From contig NZ_CP069157.1 in the NCBI RefSeq assembly GCF_019243775.1, positions 1,612,001 to 1,676,000 of the forward strand: DNA of 64,000 nt, written 5' to 3'. This DNA comes from Morganella morganii. GTDB lineage: Bacteria; Pseudomonadota; Gammaproteobacteria; Enterobacterales; Enterobacteriaceae. Each line of letters begins with the position of its first letter. Within the stretch, counting starts at the first letter, position 1. Below are positions 47,494-58,283 of the stretch, piece after piece. A program made the position numbers and the translations under genes. The notes beneath the pieces were generated by a model that saw only the letters and a list, made by a program, of their open reading frames with translations, was not told the DNA's origin and ran no database searches.

Positions 47494-48612
47494 ATGCGTT
47501 CGGGACGTTATATCGGCGTGATGTCAGGAACCAGCCTTGACGGGGTGGATGTTGTTCTGGCTGCGATTAATGATTCAGTGGTGGCGCAGCAGGCGGCGTA
47601 TTCGCATCCGTTTCCGCACGCGCTGAAAAAGCGCATACTGGCGGTATGTCAGGGACAGCAGACGACACTGTCAGAAATCGGCCGTCTGGATTATGAACTG
47701 GGCACACTGTTTGCTGACGCTGTCGGCGGGCTGCTGGCACAAACCCGGCTGAATCCGCAGGATATTGCCGGCATCGGCTGTCACGGACAGACCGTCTGGC
47801 ATGAGCCGGACAGCGAAACACCTTTTACCATGCAGCTCGGGGATAATAACCGTGTTGCCGCGCTGACCAATATCATGACTGTCGGGGATTTCCGCCGCCG
47901 TGATATGGCTTACGGCGGGCAGGGCGCGCCGCTGGTACCTGCCTTTCATCAGGCGGTGCTCGGTGTGGCGGATGAAAAACGGATTATCCTGAATATCGGC
48001 GGGATCGCCAATATCACCACACTGATCCCGGGGGCGGAGGTCAGAGGCTATGACACCGGTCCGGGTAATATGCTGATGGACAGCTGGACATGGCGGCACC
48101 GCGCTGCGCCGTATGATAAAGACGGTGAATGGGCGAAAAGCGGGCACGTTAATCAGGACTTACTGACACAGATGCTGAGTGATCCCTATTTCCGCCGTCC
48201 GGCACCGAAAAGTACCGGGCGTGAATATTTCAATATGCAGTGGCTGACCACACAGCTGGACAATTTCCCCGGCCTGAAACCGGAGGATGTGCAGGCAACC
48301 CTGCTGGCGCTGACCACTGTCAGTATCAGTGAGCAGGTTACGCTGTGCGGCGGCTGTGAGCGCCTGCTGGTATGCGGCGGTGGTGCGCGCAATCCGCAGA
48401 TTATGGCGCAGTTATCCGCACAGTTGCCGGGCACTGAAGTGAGCCCGACTGATAAATACGGCCTGAGCGGCGATGATATGGAAGCTCTGGCATTTGCCTG
48501 GCTGGCGGCGCGGACACTGGCCGGTGAACCCGGTAATCTGCCGTCTGTCACCGGCGCAGACCGGGAAACCGTATTGGGTGCGGTATATCCTGTTATCCGC
48601 CGGCTGCCGTAA
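47494..48612 (+). CDS. anmK: Anhydro-N-acetylmuramic acid kinase
   Basis: 372 residues of the AnmK/ASKHA fold. It hydrolyses and phosphorylates 1,6-anhydro-MurNAc to MurNAc 6-phosphate in cell-wall recycling. Motifs: [15 protein letters not shown] at the N-terminus (phosphate loop), [36 protein letters not shown] and [11 protein letters not shown]. pdxH follows after 54 bp. Confidence 0.96.
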   Translation: MRSGRYIGVMSGTSLDGVDVVLAAINDSVVAQQAAYSHPFPHALKKRILAVCQGQQTTLSEIGRLDYELGTLFADAVGGLLAQTRLNPQDIAGIGCHGQTVWHEPDSETPFTMQLGDNNRVAALTNIMTVGDFRRRDMAYGGQGAPLVPAFHQAVLGVADEKRIILNIGGIANITTLIPGAEVRGYDTGPGNMLMDSWTWRHRAAPYDKDGEWAKSGHVNQDLLTQMLSDPYFRRPAPKSTGREYFNMQWLTTQLDNFPGLKPEDVQATLLALTTVSISEQVTLCGGCERLLVCGGGARNPQIMAQLSAQLPGTEVSPTDKYGLSGDDMEALAFAWLAARTLAGEPGNLPSVTGADRETVLGAVYPVIRRLP

Positions 48613-48666
48613 CAAAAGACAACACAGTTTCAGTTATTAAAAAGATAAGATAAGAGGATAAAAGGC

Positions 48667-49317
48667 ATGTCAGATGAGTTTACTGACGTTGCGGATCTGC
48701 GACGTGAATACACCAAAGGGGGGTTGCGCCGCCGTGATCTCAGCGACGACCCGCTGGAAATGTTCGAACGCTGGCTTAAACAGGCGTGTGAGGCAAAACT
48801 GACCGACCCGACTGCGATGTGTGTGGCGACCGTGGATGAAACCGGCCAGCCGTATCAGCGTATTGTGCTGCTCAAACACTTTGATAAGGACGGGCTGATT
48901 TTCTACACCAATATGGGCAGCCGCAAGGCGCAGCATCTGGCAAAAAATCCGAAAATCAGTGTGCATTTCCCGTGGTACAGCCTGGACAGACAAGTCTGTT
49001 TCCTCGGCGAGGTGGAGCGCTTATCCACACTGGAAGTAGTAAAATATTTCCACAGCCGGCCGAAAGACAGCCAGATTGCCGCATGGGCATCTCAGCAATC
49101 CTCACGGATTTCCGCACGCGGTATTCTGGAAGGCAAATTTCTTGAGCTGAAACAGAAATTTAAGCAGGGTGATGTTCCGCTGCCGAGCTTCTGGGGCGGT
49201 TTCCGGATTAAATTCAGTTCTGTTGAGTTCTGGCAGGGCGGTGAACACCGTCTGCATGACCGCTTCCTGTACACCCGTACCGCAGACGGCTGGGATATTG
49301 ACCGCCTCGCGCCGTAA
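48667..49317 (+). CDS. pdxH: Pyridoxine/pyridoxamine 5'-phosphate oxidase
   Basis: 216 residues. The FMN enzyme makes pyridoxal 5'-phosphate. Seen are [25 protein letters not shown] (FMN/PLP binding), [14 protein letters not shown] and the C-terminal signature [17 protein letters not shown]. It stands between anmK and tyrS, as in E. coli. Confidence 0.96.
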   Translation: MSDEFTDVADLRREYTKGGLRRRDLSDDPLEMFERWLKQACEAKLTDPTAMCVATVDETGQPYQRIVLLKHFDKDGLIFYTNMGSRKAQHLAKNPKISVHFPWYSLDRQVCFLGEVERLSTLEVVKYFHSRPKDSQIAAWASQQSSRISARGILEGKFLELKQKFKQGDVPLPSFWGGFRIKFSSVEFWQGGEHRLHDRFLYTRTADGWDIDRLAP

Positions 49318-49452
49318 CCGGCTGTTGTCAGAATTTCTTCAGTAAAATCATTTTAATTGCTGGCACTTCACGGAGTGCCGCTTTATGCTATAGCCTTCAT
49401 ATTTCCAATCCACTATTTTTGCATAGACAAAACAGAACTGACGGAGTCATTG

Positions 49453-50727
49453 ATGTCTGGTACGAACCTGATAAAACAACTGCAAGAGCGGGGCCTCATT
49501 GCCCAGGTTACGGATGAAAAAGCGTTAGCAGAGAGACTGGCGCAGGGCCCGATCTCCCTCTATTGCGGTTTCGATCCGACCGCTGACAGCTTGCATTTGG
49601 GCCACCTGGTTCCGTTGCTGTGCTTAAAGCGTTTCCAGTTAGCCGGGCACCGTCCGGTGGCACTGGTCGGTGGGGCCACGGGGCTGATTGGCGACCCGAG
49701 CTTTAAAGCAACGGAACGCAAACTGAATACACAGGATACGGTTCACGGCTGGGTGGATAAAATCCGTCAGCAGGTTTCCCCGTTCCTCGATTTTGACTGC
49801 GGTACGAACAGTGCTATCGCGGCAAACAACTATGACTGGTTCGGCTCGATGGATGTGCTGACCTTCCTGCGTGATATCGGTAAACACTTCTCTGTGAACC
49901 AGATGATCAACAAGGAAGCGGTTAAGCAGCGCCTGAACCGCGATGATGTTGGTATTTCGTTCACCGAATTCTCTTACAACCTGTTGCAGGGTTATGACTT
50001 CGCCCGTCTGAATAAAGATCACGGCGTTGAGCTGCAGATCGGCGGTTCTGACCAGTGGGGTAACATCACCTCCGGTATCGATTTAACCCGTCGTCTGAAC
50101 CAGCAGCAGGCCTGGGGTCTGACCGTTCCGCTGATCACCAAATCTGACGGTACCAAATTCGGTAAAACTGAAGGCGGCGCGGTATGGCTGGATCCGAAGA
50201 AAACCAGTCCGTACAAATTCTACCAGTTCTGGATCAACACTGCGGATGCGGACGTCTATCGTTTCCTTAAATTCTTCACCTTTATGAGCCTCGAAGATAT
50301 CGATGCACTGGAAGCGGAAGACAAAGCCAGCGGCAAAGCACCGCGTGCCCAGTACGTTCTGGCAGAGCAGGTGACAAAACTGGTTCACGGCGAAGCTGGG
50401 CTGACGGCTGCCCGTCGTATCACTGACAGCCTGTTCAACGGCGATGTATCAAGCCTGACTGAAGATGACTTCGCGCAGCTGGCGCAGGATGGTATGCCGC
50501 ATATCGAACTGGACAGCGATGCGGATTTACAGCAGGCGCTGGTGGTTGCGGAACTGGTTCCGTCACGCGGTCAGGCCCGTACCATGATCGGCTCCAATGC
50601 GGTGTCTCTCAACGGCGAAAAACAGTCTGATGCGGAATACCGCTTCACTGACAGCGACAAGCTGTTCGGGCGTTACACACTGCTGCGCCGGGGCAAAAAA
50701 CATTACTGTCTGATCTGCTGGAAATAA
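49453..50727 (+). CDS. tyrS: Tyrosyl-tRNA synthetase
   Basis: 424 residues, as in E. coli. Class Ic synthetase: [17 protein letters not shown] holds the HIGH motif (HLGH), [13 protein letters not shown] the KMSKS equivalent, and the C-terminal S4 domain has [21 protein letters not shown] 49453 ([15 protein letters not shown]) matches the family; a longer frame opens at 49357 but is hydrophobic and unlike it. The enzyme also feeds the PLP neighbourhood only by position. Confidence 0.97.
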   Translation: MSGTNLIKQLQERGLIAQVTDEKALAERLAQGPISLYCGFDPTADSLHLGHLVPLLCLKRFQLAGHRPVALVGGATGLIGDPSFKATERKLNTQDTVHGWVDKIRQQVSPFLDFDCGTNSAIAANNYDWFGSMDVLTFLRDIGKHFSVNQMINKEAVKQRLNRDDVGISFTEFSYNLLQGYDFARLNKDHGVELQIGGSDQWGNITSGIDLTRRLNQQQAWGLTVPLITKSDGTKFGKTEGGAVWLDPKKTSPYKFYQFWINTADADVYRFLKFFTFMSLEDIDALEAEDKASGKAPRAQYVLAEQVTKLVHGEAGLTAARRITDSLFNGDVSSLTEDDFAQLAQDGMPHIELDSDADLQQALVVAELVPSRGQARTMIGSNAVSLNGEKQSDAEYRFTDSDKLFGRYTLLRRGKKHYCLICWK

Positions 50728-50742
50728 TAGTTTACGGTAAAC

Positions 50743-50768
50743 AAGGGCAACGAAAGTTGCCCTTTTTG
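50743..50768 (+). terminator. tyrS terminator
   Basis: AAGGGCAAC (50743-50751), loop GAAA, GTTGCCCTT (50756-50764), then TTT. Confidence 0.92.
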
Positions 50769-50841
50769 ATCTGTCAGCAAGATCTTTTCTGCTTCACAGA
50801 ATATGATATGCGCAGTAATAATAAAAAATCAGGTTGTATCA

Positions 50842-51708
50842 ATGAAAAATATTCTCTCTATCCAGTCCCATGTTGTGTATGGTCACGCCGGTAACAGTGC
50901 GGCTGAATTCCCGATGCGCCGCATGGGCGTTAATGTCTGGCCGCTGAATACCGTCCAGTTTTCTAATCACACACAGTATGCACAAGGCTGGACCGGCTGC
51001 GTGATGAGCGCAGAGCACATCACGGAGATTGTGGACGGCATTGATAAAATCGATCAGCTGACCCGCTGTGATGCGGTGCTCAGCGGCTACCTCGGCTCGG
51101 CAGAGCAGGGCAAGCGTATCCTGGATGTGGTGAAAAAAGTCAAAACCCGCAATCCGCAGGCATGGTATTTCTGTGACCCGGTCATGGGACACCCGGAAAA
51201 AGGCTGTATCGTGGCGCCGGGAGTGGCGGATTTCCTGTGTCAGGAAGCACTGGCAGTCAGCGATATGATCGCCCCGAACCTGCTGGAACTGGAAACCCTG
51301 AGCGGACAAACCATTCATAATGTGGATGAAGCCGTTGCCGCTGCCCGTGAACTGTGCAAAAAAGGGCCGCGTCTGGTACTGGTCAAACACCTGTCCCGCG
51401 CTGGTTACCGTGCTGACCGCTTCGAAATGATTCTGGTCACTGCTGAGCACGCCTGGCATGTCAGCCGTCCGCTGGTGGACTTCGGTGAACGTCAGCCGGT
51501 GGGTGTGGGCGATTTAACCAGTGGTCTGATGCTGGTGAATCTGCTGAAAGGCGAAGAACTGCCGAAAGCACTGGAACATGTAGCTGCTGCTGTGTATGAA
51601 GTAATGCTGAAAACCAAAACCATGAATGAGTACGAACTGCAACTGGTTGCGGCTCAGGATGAAATGGTGCTTCCGACACACAAATTCTGCGCTGAACAGA
51701 TCGACTGA
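50842..51708 (+). CDS. pdxY: Pyridoxal kinase PdxY
   Basis: 288 residues of the ribokinase-like vitamin B6 kinase group. It phosphorylates pyridoxal in the salvage path. Motifs: [37 protein letters not shown] and the anion-hole [14 protein letters not shown] 50842 (MKNILSIQS) matches E. coli. It is 114 bp after tyrS behind a terminator, so it needs its own promoter. With pdxH it makes PLP, which SufS in this window uses. Confidence 0.95.
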   Translation: MKNILSIQSHVVYGHAGNSAAEFPMRRMGVNVWPLNTVQFSNHTQYAQGWTGCVMSAEHITEIVDGIDKIDQLTRCDAVLSGYLGSAEQGKRILDVVKKVKTRNPQAWYFCDPVMGHPEKGCIVAPGVADFLCQEALAVSDMIAPNLLELETLSGQTIHNVDEAVAAARELCKKGPRLVLVKHLSRAGYRADRFEMILVTAEHAWHVSRPLVDFGERQPVGVGDLTSGLMLVNLLKGEELPKALEHVAAAVYEVMLKTKTMNEYELQLVAAQDEMVLPTHKFCAEQID

Positions 51709-51737
51709 ACCGGTCTGAACATCGCATCAGCATAAAG

Positions 51738-51767
51738 AAAACGCCGGACAGATAATCCGGCGTTTTT
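51738..51767 (+). terminator. pdxY terminator
   Basis: AAAACGCCGGA (51738-51748) and TCCGGCGTTTT (51756-51766), followed by more T; 29 bp past the stop. Confidence 0.92.
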
Positions 51768-51789
51768 TTGTTTCTGCGTATCAGAAAGA

Positions 51790-52395
51790 TTAAATCAGAC
51801 CTTCCGCTTCCATCGCATCCTGCACATGCGGACGATGGGCAATTTTCGCCAGATACGCCTGTAAATGCGGATACGGCTCAAGTGAAATCTTCAGATGCGG
51901 AGCCCAGCCGCAGACAGTAAACAGATAAGCATCCGCTACGGTAAAACTGTTGCCGGTAATATACGGGCTTTTCGCCAGCACGCCGTCCACATAGGCAAAC
52001 TTATTCATCAGATTGCGCAGTGCAATTGGCCGGTAATCTTCCGGGGTTTCCGGAGAGAACAGCGGGCCGTAGCTTTTATGCACTTCGCTGGCAATATAGT
52101 TAAGCCATTCAATCTGATGATAACGTTCCATCGTTCCCGCCGGGGCAATAAGCTTGCGATCCGGTTTCTGATCAGCAAGATACTGCACAATCGCCACACC
52201 TTCGGTCAGCAGCTGGTTGTCACTGATACTCAGTGCGGGGACTTGTCCTTTCGGATTAATTTTCAGGTAATCATCACCGTTTTCGGTTTTTTTTGCTTTC
52301 AGATCGACACGGACCAGGGAAAAATCCAGGCCGGTTTCACGCAAAATGATATGGGGTGACAGTGCACAACTTCCCGGGGTATAGAACAATTGCAT
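51790..52395 (-). CDS. gstA: Beta-class glutathione S-transferase
   Basis: 201 residues, as in E. coli GstA. The N-terminal thioredoxin-like domain begins [20 protein letters not shown] with the beta-class catalytic Cys10; NPKGQVPAL and [13 protein letters not shown] bind glutathione, and the helical C-terminal domain has [12 protein letters not shown]. It couples glutathione to electrophiles. Convergent with pdxY; the two share the hairpin at 51738-51767. Confidence 0.94.
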   Translation of the reverse strand: MQLFYTPGSCALSPHIILRETGLDFSLVRVDLKAKKTENGDDYLKINPKGQVPALSISDNQLLTEGVAIVQYLADQKPDRKLIAPAGTMERYHQIEWLNYIASEVHKSYGPLFSPETPEDYRPIALRNLMNKFAYVDGVLAKSPYITGNSFTVADAYLFTVCGWAPHLKISLEPYPHLQAYLAKIAHRPHVQDAMEAEGLI

Positions 52396-52492
52396 GGTAT
52401 GCTCCTCAGTTAAAACAAAAGAACGGACATGGCAGTAGTGATGAAGTATAGACCGGTATTCGCGGGCGGGATGTATTCAGAATGCGAATTAT

Positions 52493-52522
52493 TTGTCGGT
52501 TAACGCCATCTTTCCATATAAT
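52493..52522 (+). promoter_or_regulatory. Promoter of yceM
   Basis: TTGTCG (52493-52498) and a perfect TATAAT (52517-52522) with an 18-bp spacer, about 70 bp before the yceM start. Confidence 0.6.
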
Positions 52523-52591
52523 CGCCACAGATTCAATTTATGGGAAGACTTTGTAATTCATTGTTACAAAACACTAAAAGGTAAAGCACAC

Positions 52592-53518
52592 ATGAATAAA
52601 ATCCGTATCGGGATCGCCGGACTGGGCGGGATAGCACAAAAAGCGTATTTACCGGTTCTGACCAGAACGGATAACTGGGTGCTGTCCGGCGGGTTCTCGC
52701 CGAATCAGGAAAAGGCACGTCAGGTCTGTGATGCGTACCGCTTTCCTCTGTTTCCGTCACTCCATGAGCTGGCAGAACAATGTGATGCCGTGTTTGTTCA
52801 CAGCAGTACAGAGAGCCATTTTCAGGTGGTCAGCGAATTACTGAATGCGGGATGTCATGTGTATGTTGATAAACCGCTGGCAGCATCGTATGAACAATCA
52901 GAGGCACTCGTCAGCCTGGCGGAGAAAAAACAGCGGGCACTGATGGTCGGGTTCAACCGTCGCTTTTCACCGTTTTATCTGCAGCTCAGAGAACAGATTG
53001 CCGGAAAAGCGGCATCGATCCGTATGGATAAACACCGCAGCAACAGCGTCGGGCCGCATGATGTGGCTTTCACGGTGACCGATGATTATCTGCATATCGC
53101 GGATACTCTGCTCTGGCTGGGACGGGATGGTAATGCGGCACTGAAAAGCGGCCATATGCAGGTGAATGAGGAAAATCAGCTGCTGTATGCGGAACACCAT
53201 TTACAGACAGATAACGGCATCTGGCTGACAGCCTCCATGCACCGCTGTGCGGCGAGTCAGCGGGAGCAGGTCAGTGTGACCGGACGTGACGGCTGTTATC
53301 AGGTGACGGATATGAATCACTGGCGCAGTGAAACTGCCGCCGGGATACAGGAACAGCATCCGAAAGCGTGGGATCCGGTACTGGTTCAGCGCGGGTTTGA
53401 CGGTGCGGTGCGGCATTTTATCGAATCTGTTGCCAATCAGACACAACCGCTGGTCAGCGGCGAAGAGGCGCTTTATGCGCAGCGGCTGACGGAGAAACTG
53501 TTAGCGGAAAAGATGTGA
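52592..53518 (+). CDS. yceM: YceM (MviM), Gfo/Idh/MocA-family oxidoreductase
   Basis: 308 residues. The N-terminal Rossmann domain (IRIGIAGLGGIAQKAYLPVL) is followed by VYVDKPLAASYEQSEALV, with the family Lys of the EKP-type motif, and the C-terminal substrate domain. DKHRSNSVGPHD is strongly conserved in YceM. The substrate is unknown. ATG 52592 has AAAAGGT upstream; a longer frame from 52493 overlaps the promoter and is not likely used. Confidence 0.9.
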   Translation: MNKIRIGIAGLGGIAQKAYLPVLTRTDNWVLSGGFSPNQEKARQVCDAYRFPLFPSLHELAEQCDAVFVHSSTESHFQVVSELLNAGCHVYVDKPLAASYEQSEALVSLAEKKQRALMVGFNRRFSPFYLQLREQIAGKAASIRMDKHRSNSVGPHDVAFTVTDDYLHIADTLLWLGRDGNAALKSGHMQVNEENQLLYAEHHLQTDNGIWLTASMHRCAASQREQVSVTGRDGCYQVTDMNHWRSETAAGIQEQHPKAWDPVLVQRGFDGAVRHFIESVANQTQPLVSGEEALYAQRLTEKLLAEKM

Positions 53519-53551
53519 TTTTAAAGACAAATAACATCAATGCCGCATAAC

Positions 53552-53665
53552 GTCAGCGGATAACAGGCAAAGGAACGAAAAGCATGCGAGCCATGGATGG
53601 CGAGCCTGAGCGTACAGGGAGTGTATTCACAGCGACTTTTCGTTTTGCCTGCTATCCGCTGTGAC
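53552..53665. repeat. Interspersed palindromic repeat (MITE/ERIC-like in size)
   Basis: About 114 bp with imperfect terminal inverted repeats: GTCAGCGGATAACAGGCAAA at the left end matches, in inverse, TTTTGCCTGCTATCCGCTGTGAC at the right end, and both arms continue to ACGAAAAG. The centre holds GCGAGCCATGGATGGCGAGC, itself a small palindrome, and the phrase GTGTATTCACAGCG. It is noncoding, lies between yceM and fabI, and does not contain the ERIC core sequences. Only one copy is seen in this window. Confidence 0.7.
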
Positions 53666-53686
53666 ACCGAACGTGCAGAAAACACA

Positions 53687-53705
53687 GCCTCTGCCATGCA
53701 GAGGC
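53687..53705 (-). terminator. fabI terminator-like hairpin
   Basis: GCCTCTGC and GCAGAGGC form an 8-bp stem with a 3-base loop; the minus strand continues TGTGTTTTC. It lies 8 bp past the fabI stop. Confidence 0.7.
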
Positions 53706-53713
53706 CGGTTGCC

Positions 53714-54502
53714 TTATTTCAGTTCCAGCTCATTCATTGCCGCGATACTGAAACCGCCGTCAACATGCAGGATTTCACCGGTAATACCGCCGGCCAGATC
53801 AGAGCAGAGGAACGCTGCCGCGTTACCCACATCTTCTGTGGTAACTGTACGGCGCAGCGGGGTGACTGCTTCACAGTGCGACAGCATTTTGCGGAAATCT
53901 TTAATACCGGATGCTGCCAGTGTACGGATAGGACCGGCAGAAACCGCATTAACACGGATGGTTTCTTTCCCCATCGCGTTCGCCATATAACGGACGTTCG
54001 CTTCGAGAGAGGCTTTAGCAAGACCCATGGTATTGTAGTTCGGGATAGCGCGCTCCGCGCCCAGGTAAGAGAGGGTCAGCAGGGCGGAATTCGGGTTCAG
54101 CATACTGCGGCAGGCTTTTGCCATCGCCACAAAACTGTACGCGCTGATGTCGTGAGCAATACGGAAGCCTTCACGGTTTACCGCATCCACATAGTCGCCG
54201 TCCAGTTGGTCAGCCGGGGCAAAGCCGATAGAGTGAACAAAACCGTCAAATTTCGGCCAGACTTTGGCTAATTCCGTGAACAGATTTTCAATACTTTCAT
54301 CTTCTGCCACATCGCAAGGCAGAACGATGGAGGAACCCAGAGACTGAGCGAACTCTTCAACACGGGGTTTCAGCTTGTCATTCTGGTAGGTGAATGCAAG
54401 TTCCGCCCCCTGGTCACGCATTGCTTTGGCAATACCGTAAGCAATCGATAATTTGCTTGCAACCCCTGTGATCAGGATGTGTTTACCGGTCATAAAACCC
54501 AT
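53714..54502 (-). CDS. fabI: Enoyl-ACP reductase (NADH) FabI
   Basis: 262 residues, as in E. coli. It carries out the last reduction of each fatty acid elongation cycle and is the triclosan target. Divergent SDR motifs: [15 protein letters not shown] for [16 protein letters not shown], and the catalytic Tyr146-Tyr156-Lys163 set in [19 protein letters not shown]. The C-terminus AAMNELELK is identical in kind to E. coli. Confidence 0.97.
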   Translation of the reverse strand: MGFMTGKHILITGVASKLSIAYGIAKAMRDQGAELAFTYQNDKLKPRVEEFAQSLGSSIVLPCDVAEDESIENLFTELAKVWPKFDGFVHSIGFAPADQLDGDYVDAVNREGFRIAHDISAYSFVAMAKACRSMLNPNSALLTLSYLGAERAIPNYNTMGLAKASLEANVRYMANAMGKETIRVNAVSAGPIRTLAASGIKDFRKMLSHCEAVTPLRRTVTTEDVGNAAAFLCSDLAGGITGEILHVDGGFSIAAMNELELK

Positions 54503-54639
54503 AGCAGTTTCCTTGTGTTTTCTCTGTCACCTTCTGCGCCGCAACCCGGCAGGTGACACGTTTAGTAAAAATCCGGCTGATGTTAACAGGTTACCGGAAA
54601 TTGAGATGTAACCGGCCTGAATTATCAGAATACCGGCAG

Positions 54640-55449
54640 TTAATCCACATCCTGGCGCCAGGCTTCGGCGGACAGTGCTTCACCAAAGTGGCTGGTGATA
54701 AGGCGGCGTGTGACATCGTGCAGCGGGGATGCCAGTACCTCGGCAGTATTACCGCGCTCGACAACTTCACCGTTGTGCATCACCAGTATCTGGTCGCTGA
54801 CATGTTTTGCCATGCCCAGATGCTGTGTGACATAAATATAGGCAATTTTTTGCGTTTCCTGGAGTTCAAGGATCAGATTTATGATCTGTGAACGTAATGA
54901 CATATCCAGAGAGGCGAGCGCTTCATCCGCCACAATCACTTCCGGCTGCAGAATCAGGGCACGGGCGAGGGCAACGCGCTGTTTTTGTCCGGAAGCCAGC
55001 ATGTGCGGATAGTAATCCGCGTGATCCGGCAGCAAACCTACCTGACGCAGTGTTGCATTAATGCGCAGACGGCGCCCGGCGGCATCCAGATCGGTATTGA
55101 GCATCAGTGGCAGCTCAAGGATTTGTCCGGTGCGCTGGCGCGGATTAAGCGAGGTAGCTGAATCCTGGAATATCATGCGGATGCGCTGGCTGCGATAGCT
55201 GTAATCACCGAACGTCAGTTTGTGCTTGTCGATCAGGATTTCCCCGCCGCTCGGTTCGATCATCCCGGATAACATCCGCGCGAGGGTGGATTTGCCGGAG
55301 CCGTTTGCGCCGGTAATGGCGAGTGTCTGGCCGGGTTGCAGTGTAAAACTGACCGGTTTGACCGCCTCAAGCTGATGACGGCGGAAAAAACCATCCCGGT
55401 AACGGAAGGTTTTGCTCAGGTTTTTGACTTCCAGCAGCGGACCGGGCAT
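54640..55449 (-). CDS. sapF: SapF, peptide ABC transporter ATPase
   Basis: 269 residues. Walker A GANGSGKST is near residue 47, the signature LASGQKQRVALARAL near 157, Walker B EVIVADEALASLD near 180. It pairs with SapD to power SapBC. The Sap system gives resistance to host antimicrobial peptides in Salmonella and Haemophilus and is linked to putrescine export in E. coli. Its start overlaps the sapD stop by one base. Confidence 0.94.
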   Translation of the reverse strand: MPGPLLEVKNLSKTFRYRDGFFRRHQLEAVKPVSFTLQPGQTLAITGANGSGKSTLARMLSGMIEPSGGEILIDKHKLTFGDYSYRSQRIRMIFQDSATSLNPRQRTGQILELPLMLNTDLDAAGRRLRINATLRQVGLLPDHADYYPHMLASGQKQRVALARALILQPEVIVADEALASLDMSLRSQIINLILELQETQKIAYIYVTQHLGMAKHVSDQILVMHNGEVVERGNTAEVLASPLHDVTRRLITSHFGEALSAEAWRQDVD

Positions 55450-56441
55450 TACACATCCTCCATATTCAGCGGGAAGTGGCAGGCAAAACTACGGTTTTTG
55501 ACTGTCCGCAGACGCGGCGCGTCAATACATACTTTCTGGGCATACGGACAGCGCGGCCCCAGGCGGCAGCCGACCGGCAGATGCTCCAGTGACGGAATCG
55601 CGCCCGGCAGGGTATTCAGGCGGCATTTGTGTGCCAGTGCCTTTTCAAAATCAGGGATAGCCCGCATCAGTGCCTGAGTATACGGGTGATGGGGTTTGAG
55701 CAGAAGGTCATCCGGTTCGGCACTCTCCACGGTCTGGCCGCAGTAGAGCACATTAATGCGATCCACCAGTTGGCTCATTAACTGCAAATCGTGGCTGATC
55801 AGCAGGATGGTCATATTGTTGTTTTGGTTCAGCCGGGTCAGCAGGCGGAAAATCTGCGCCTGAGTATCGGGCTCCATGGCGTTGGTCGGCTCATCGGCGA
55901 TCAGCAGGCGCGGCTGATTGGCCAGCGCAATGGCAATCATCACCTTCTGGCATTCCCCTTCGGTCAGCTCATAGGGGTAACTGCTCATCACATCTTTGTG
56001 ATCCTTAATACCGACACGGTGCAGCAGCTCAATCGCCCGGCGCTTACGCCAGTTAAAGCGTTGCCACCAGCGGCCTTTGTATGTCCAGCCGGGGATGGAC
56101 TGAATCAGCTGTTTACCGATATTTTCTGACGGATCCAGACAGGATTGCGGCTCCTGGAAAATCATCGACACATTGTGGCCGATCACCCGGCGGCGCTGGC
56201 GGGGTGTGAGTTTCAGCAGATCGATATCATTAAACCGGAAGCGGTCTGCCGTTACGCGCAGATTATCTTTGGTGATACCGGCAATCGCTTTGGCGATCAG
56301 ACTTTTACCGGAACCGGATTCCCCGGCCAGGCCGCGGAACTCCCCTTCGGTCAGGGATAATGTCACGCGGTCAACGGCTTTGACCGGCCCTGCGGCAGTC
56401 ATAAATTCAATGGTTAAATTGCGGATATCCAGTAACGGCAT
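55449..56441 (-). CDS. sapD: SapD, peptide ABC transporter ATPase
   Basis: 330 residues, an OppD-type ATPase with Walker [10 protein letters not shown] near residue 39, the family EPQSCLDPS loop, an altered signature LTEGECQKV (in place of LSGGQ), Walker [13 protein letters not shown], and a C-terminal cysteine-bearing oligopeptide domain ([15 protein letters not shown]) that may hold an Fe-S cluster. In E. coli SapD also supports Trk potassium uptake. It overlaps both neighbours by one base. Confidence 0.94.
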   Translation of the reverse strand: MPLLDIRNLTIEFMTAAGPVKAVDRVTLSLTEGEFRGLAGESGSGKSLIAKAIAGITKDNLRVTADRFRFNDIDLLKLTPRQRRRVIGHNVSMIFQEPQSCLDPSENIGKQLIQSIPGWTYKGRWWQRFNWRKRRAIELLHRVGIKDHKDVMSSYPYELTEGECQKVMIAIALANQPRLLIADEPTNAMEPDTQAQIFRLLTRLNQNNNMTILLISHDLQLMSQLVDRINVLYCGQTVESAEPDDLLLKPHHPYTQALMRAIPDFEKALAHKCRLNTLPGAIPSLEHLPVGCRLGPRCPYAQKVCIDAPRLRTVKNRSFACHFPLNMEDV

Positions 56442-57331
56442 TATTCAACCCCCGCATTAATAGCACGCTGTAACCCGGTACCGAGCAGATTCACCAGCAG
56501 AACACTGATAAGGATGGCGGTTCCCGGCAGAAGTACGGTCCAGGGCGCCACATAAATCAGTTCCAGAGAATCCCCGAGCATCGCTCCCCATTCCGGGGAC
56601 GGCAGTTGTGCCCCCAGCTCGAGAAAACCGAGTGCGGCAATATCGAGGATAGCAATGGACAGGGCGCGTGTCAGTTCGGTGACAGTCACGGCACTGATAT
56701 TCGGCAGCACAGTATGGATCAGAATATTGAGGTTGGACGCACCGTCGAGCCGGGCGGCAATCACGTATTCCTTATCAAGCTCATCATGTACTGCGATATA
56801 AATCATCCGCACAATACGCGGCAGCAGTGCCAGTGCCACGGCAATCATGGCGTGGCTGAGACTGGCGCCAAAAAAGGCCACCACAATAATCGCCAGCAGC
56901 AGAGAGGGCAGCGCCAGCAGGGTATCAAACATATGGTTAAAAATGGCTGAGCGCAGACCGGTGGTCATCCCTGCCAGACAGCCGATGATAATCCCGGCGA
57001 CGGCGGCAATGACGGTCACCAGCAGTGCACCGCCGAAGGTGGATTGTGTACCGAGGATCAGACGGCTGAAAATATCACGGCCGAGATCGTCCGTACCGAG
57101 GAAGAAGGCGACATTCCCGTAATGAGACCAGGAAGGCGGCAGTAACTGATGACCGGCAAATTGCTGGTCGAGCGCATAAGGGGCTATCCAGGTACCGCCG
57201 ATCGCCAGTGCAATCAGAAACAGCACGCCGTAAAAACCGATCATAGCCGGAATATCTGCGGTGAAATGCTGCCAGATAACCCGCCCCGGTGACGGCATCC
57301 GGTCTTCACGGTAGAAATTATCTGAAGGCAT
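56441..57331 (-). CDS. sapC: SapC, peptide ABC transporter permease
   Basis: 296 residues, DppC-type permease with five or six membrane segments. The EAA loop reads as [21 protein letters not shown], and [17 protein letters not shown] is a family stretch. Its start lies 14 bp inside the sapB 3' end. Confidence 0.94.
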   Translation of the reverse strand: MPSDNFYREDRMPSPGRVIWQHFTADIPAMIGFYGVLFLIALAIGGTWIAPYALDQQFAGHQLLPPSWSHYGNVAFFLGTDDLGRDIFSRLILGTQSTFGGALLVTVIAAVAGIIIGCLAGMTTGLRSAIFNHMFDTLLALPSLLLAIIVVAFFGASLSHAMIAVALALLPRIVRMIYIAVHDELDKEYVIAARLDGASNLNILIHTVLPNISAVTVTELTRALSIAILDIAALGFLELGAQLPSPEWGAMLGDSLELIYVAPWTVLLPGTAILISVLLVNLLGTGLQRAINAGVE

Positions 57332-58283
57332 ACCATTCCTTATGTTTCAGCGGGCTGCTGACGGCACCCAGAATATCCGACAGCATATTGATAATCATCA
57401 CCATAGTGCCGACCAGCATGACACCGGCGGAAATCGCGGCAAAGTCCTGCTGGCGGATTGCGGTGATCAGCCAGCGGCCGATTCCCGGCCAGTTAAAGAC
57501 CACTTCTGTGACCATCGCCAGCGTCAGCATGGTGGAAAACTGTAACCCGAGTTTCGGGATCACCGGCGGCAGCGCATTGTGCAGCACATGACGGCGGATA
57601 ATGGTCAGCCGGGATAAACCACGGATAGCGGCGGCTTTAATATAGTTCTGGCTGATAATCTCTTCGGTACTGGTGCGCATCAGGCGGATAACTTCCGTCA
57701 TCGGCGCAATGGACAGCGTGATCACCGGCAGCACCATGTGAGACAGCACATTGAGGATCATCGCCTGACGGTATGGTGAATCCGACAGCCAGGCATCAAT
57801 CACCGCAAATCCGGTAACCGGTGTTAAATCATACAGCAGGTCAATGCGTCCGGAGACCGGCAGCCAGTCCAGCCGCAGAGAGAAGAACAGGGTAAGCAGC
57901 AGTGCCAGCCCGAATACGGGAATCGAAAACCCGACCAGCGCAAAGGTGCTGATGGCGATATCCGCCATTTTATTACGCCAGACCCCGGCAATAATCCCGG
58001 CGGGAATACCGACCACCAGCGCCAGCAGAAACGCCAGGCCGCACAGCTCCAGGGTGGCGGGCAGTGCTGCCCACAATTGCTGGCTGACCGGCTCACCGTT
58101 AATCACGGAACTGCCGAAGTCCCATGAAAACAGACTCTTATAGTAGAACAGTACCGCATCCGTCAGAGAAGCGCCGCTCAGCGGTGCATTTGCCGGGAAG
58201 TAACTCAGGCTGAAACTGAGCACCGACAGAAAACAGAGCGTGATCAGCACCAGCAGCAGACGGCGCAGAATAAAAATAATCAT
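57318..58283 (-). CDS. sapB: SapB, peptide ABC transporter permease
   Basis: 321 residues, DppB-type permease. [26 protein letters not shown] starts the first span and [26 protein letters not shown] is the EAA loop. It overlaps sapA by 4 bp and sapC by 14 bp, so the cluster is translated as a unit. Confidence 0.94.
   Translation of the reverse strand: MIIFILRRLLLVLITLCFLSVLSFSLSYFPANAPLSGASLTDAVLFYYKSLFSWDFGSSVINGEPVSQQLWAALPATLELCGLAFLLALVVGIPAGIIAGVWRNKMADIAISTFALVGFSIPVFGLALLLTLFFSLRLDWLPVSGRIDLLYDLTPVTGFAVIDAWLSDSPYRQAMILNVLSHMVLPVITLSIAPMTEVIRLMRTSTEEIISQNYIKAAAIRGLSRLTIIRRHVLHNALPPVIPKLGLQFSTMLTLAMVTEVVFNWPGIGRWLITAIRQQDFAAISAGVMLVGTMVMIINMLSDILGAVSSPLKHKEWYAFR

Noticed and set aside
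53552-53665. ERIC element identity for the palindromic repeat
   Set aside because: Size and palindromy fit, but the ERIC core sequences are absent.
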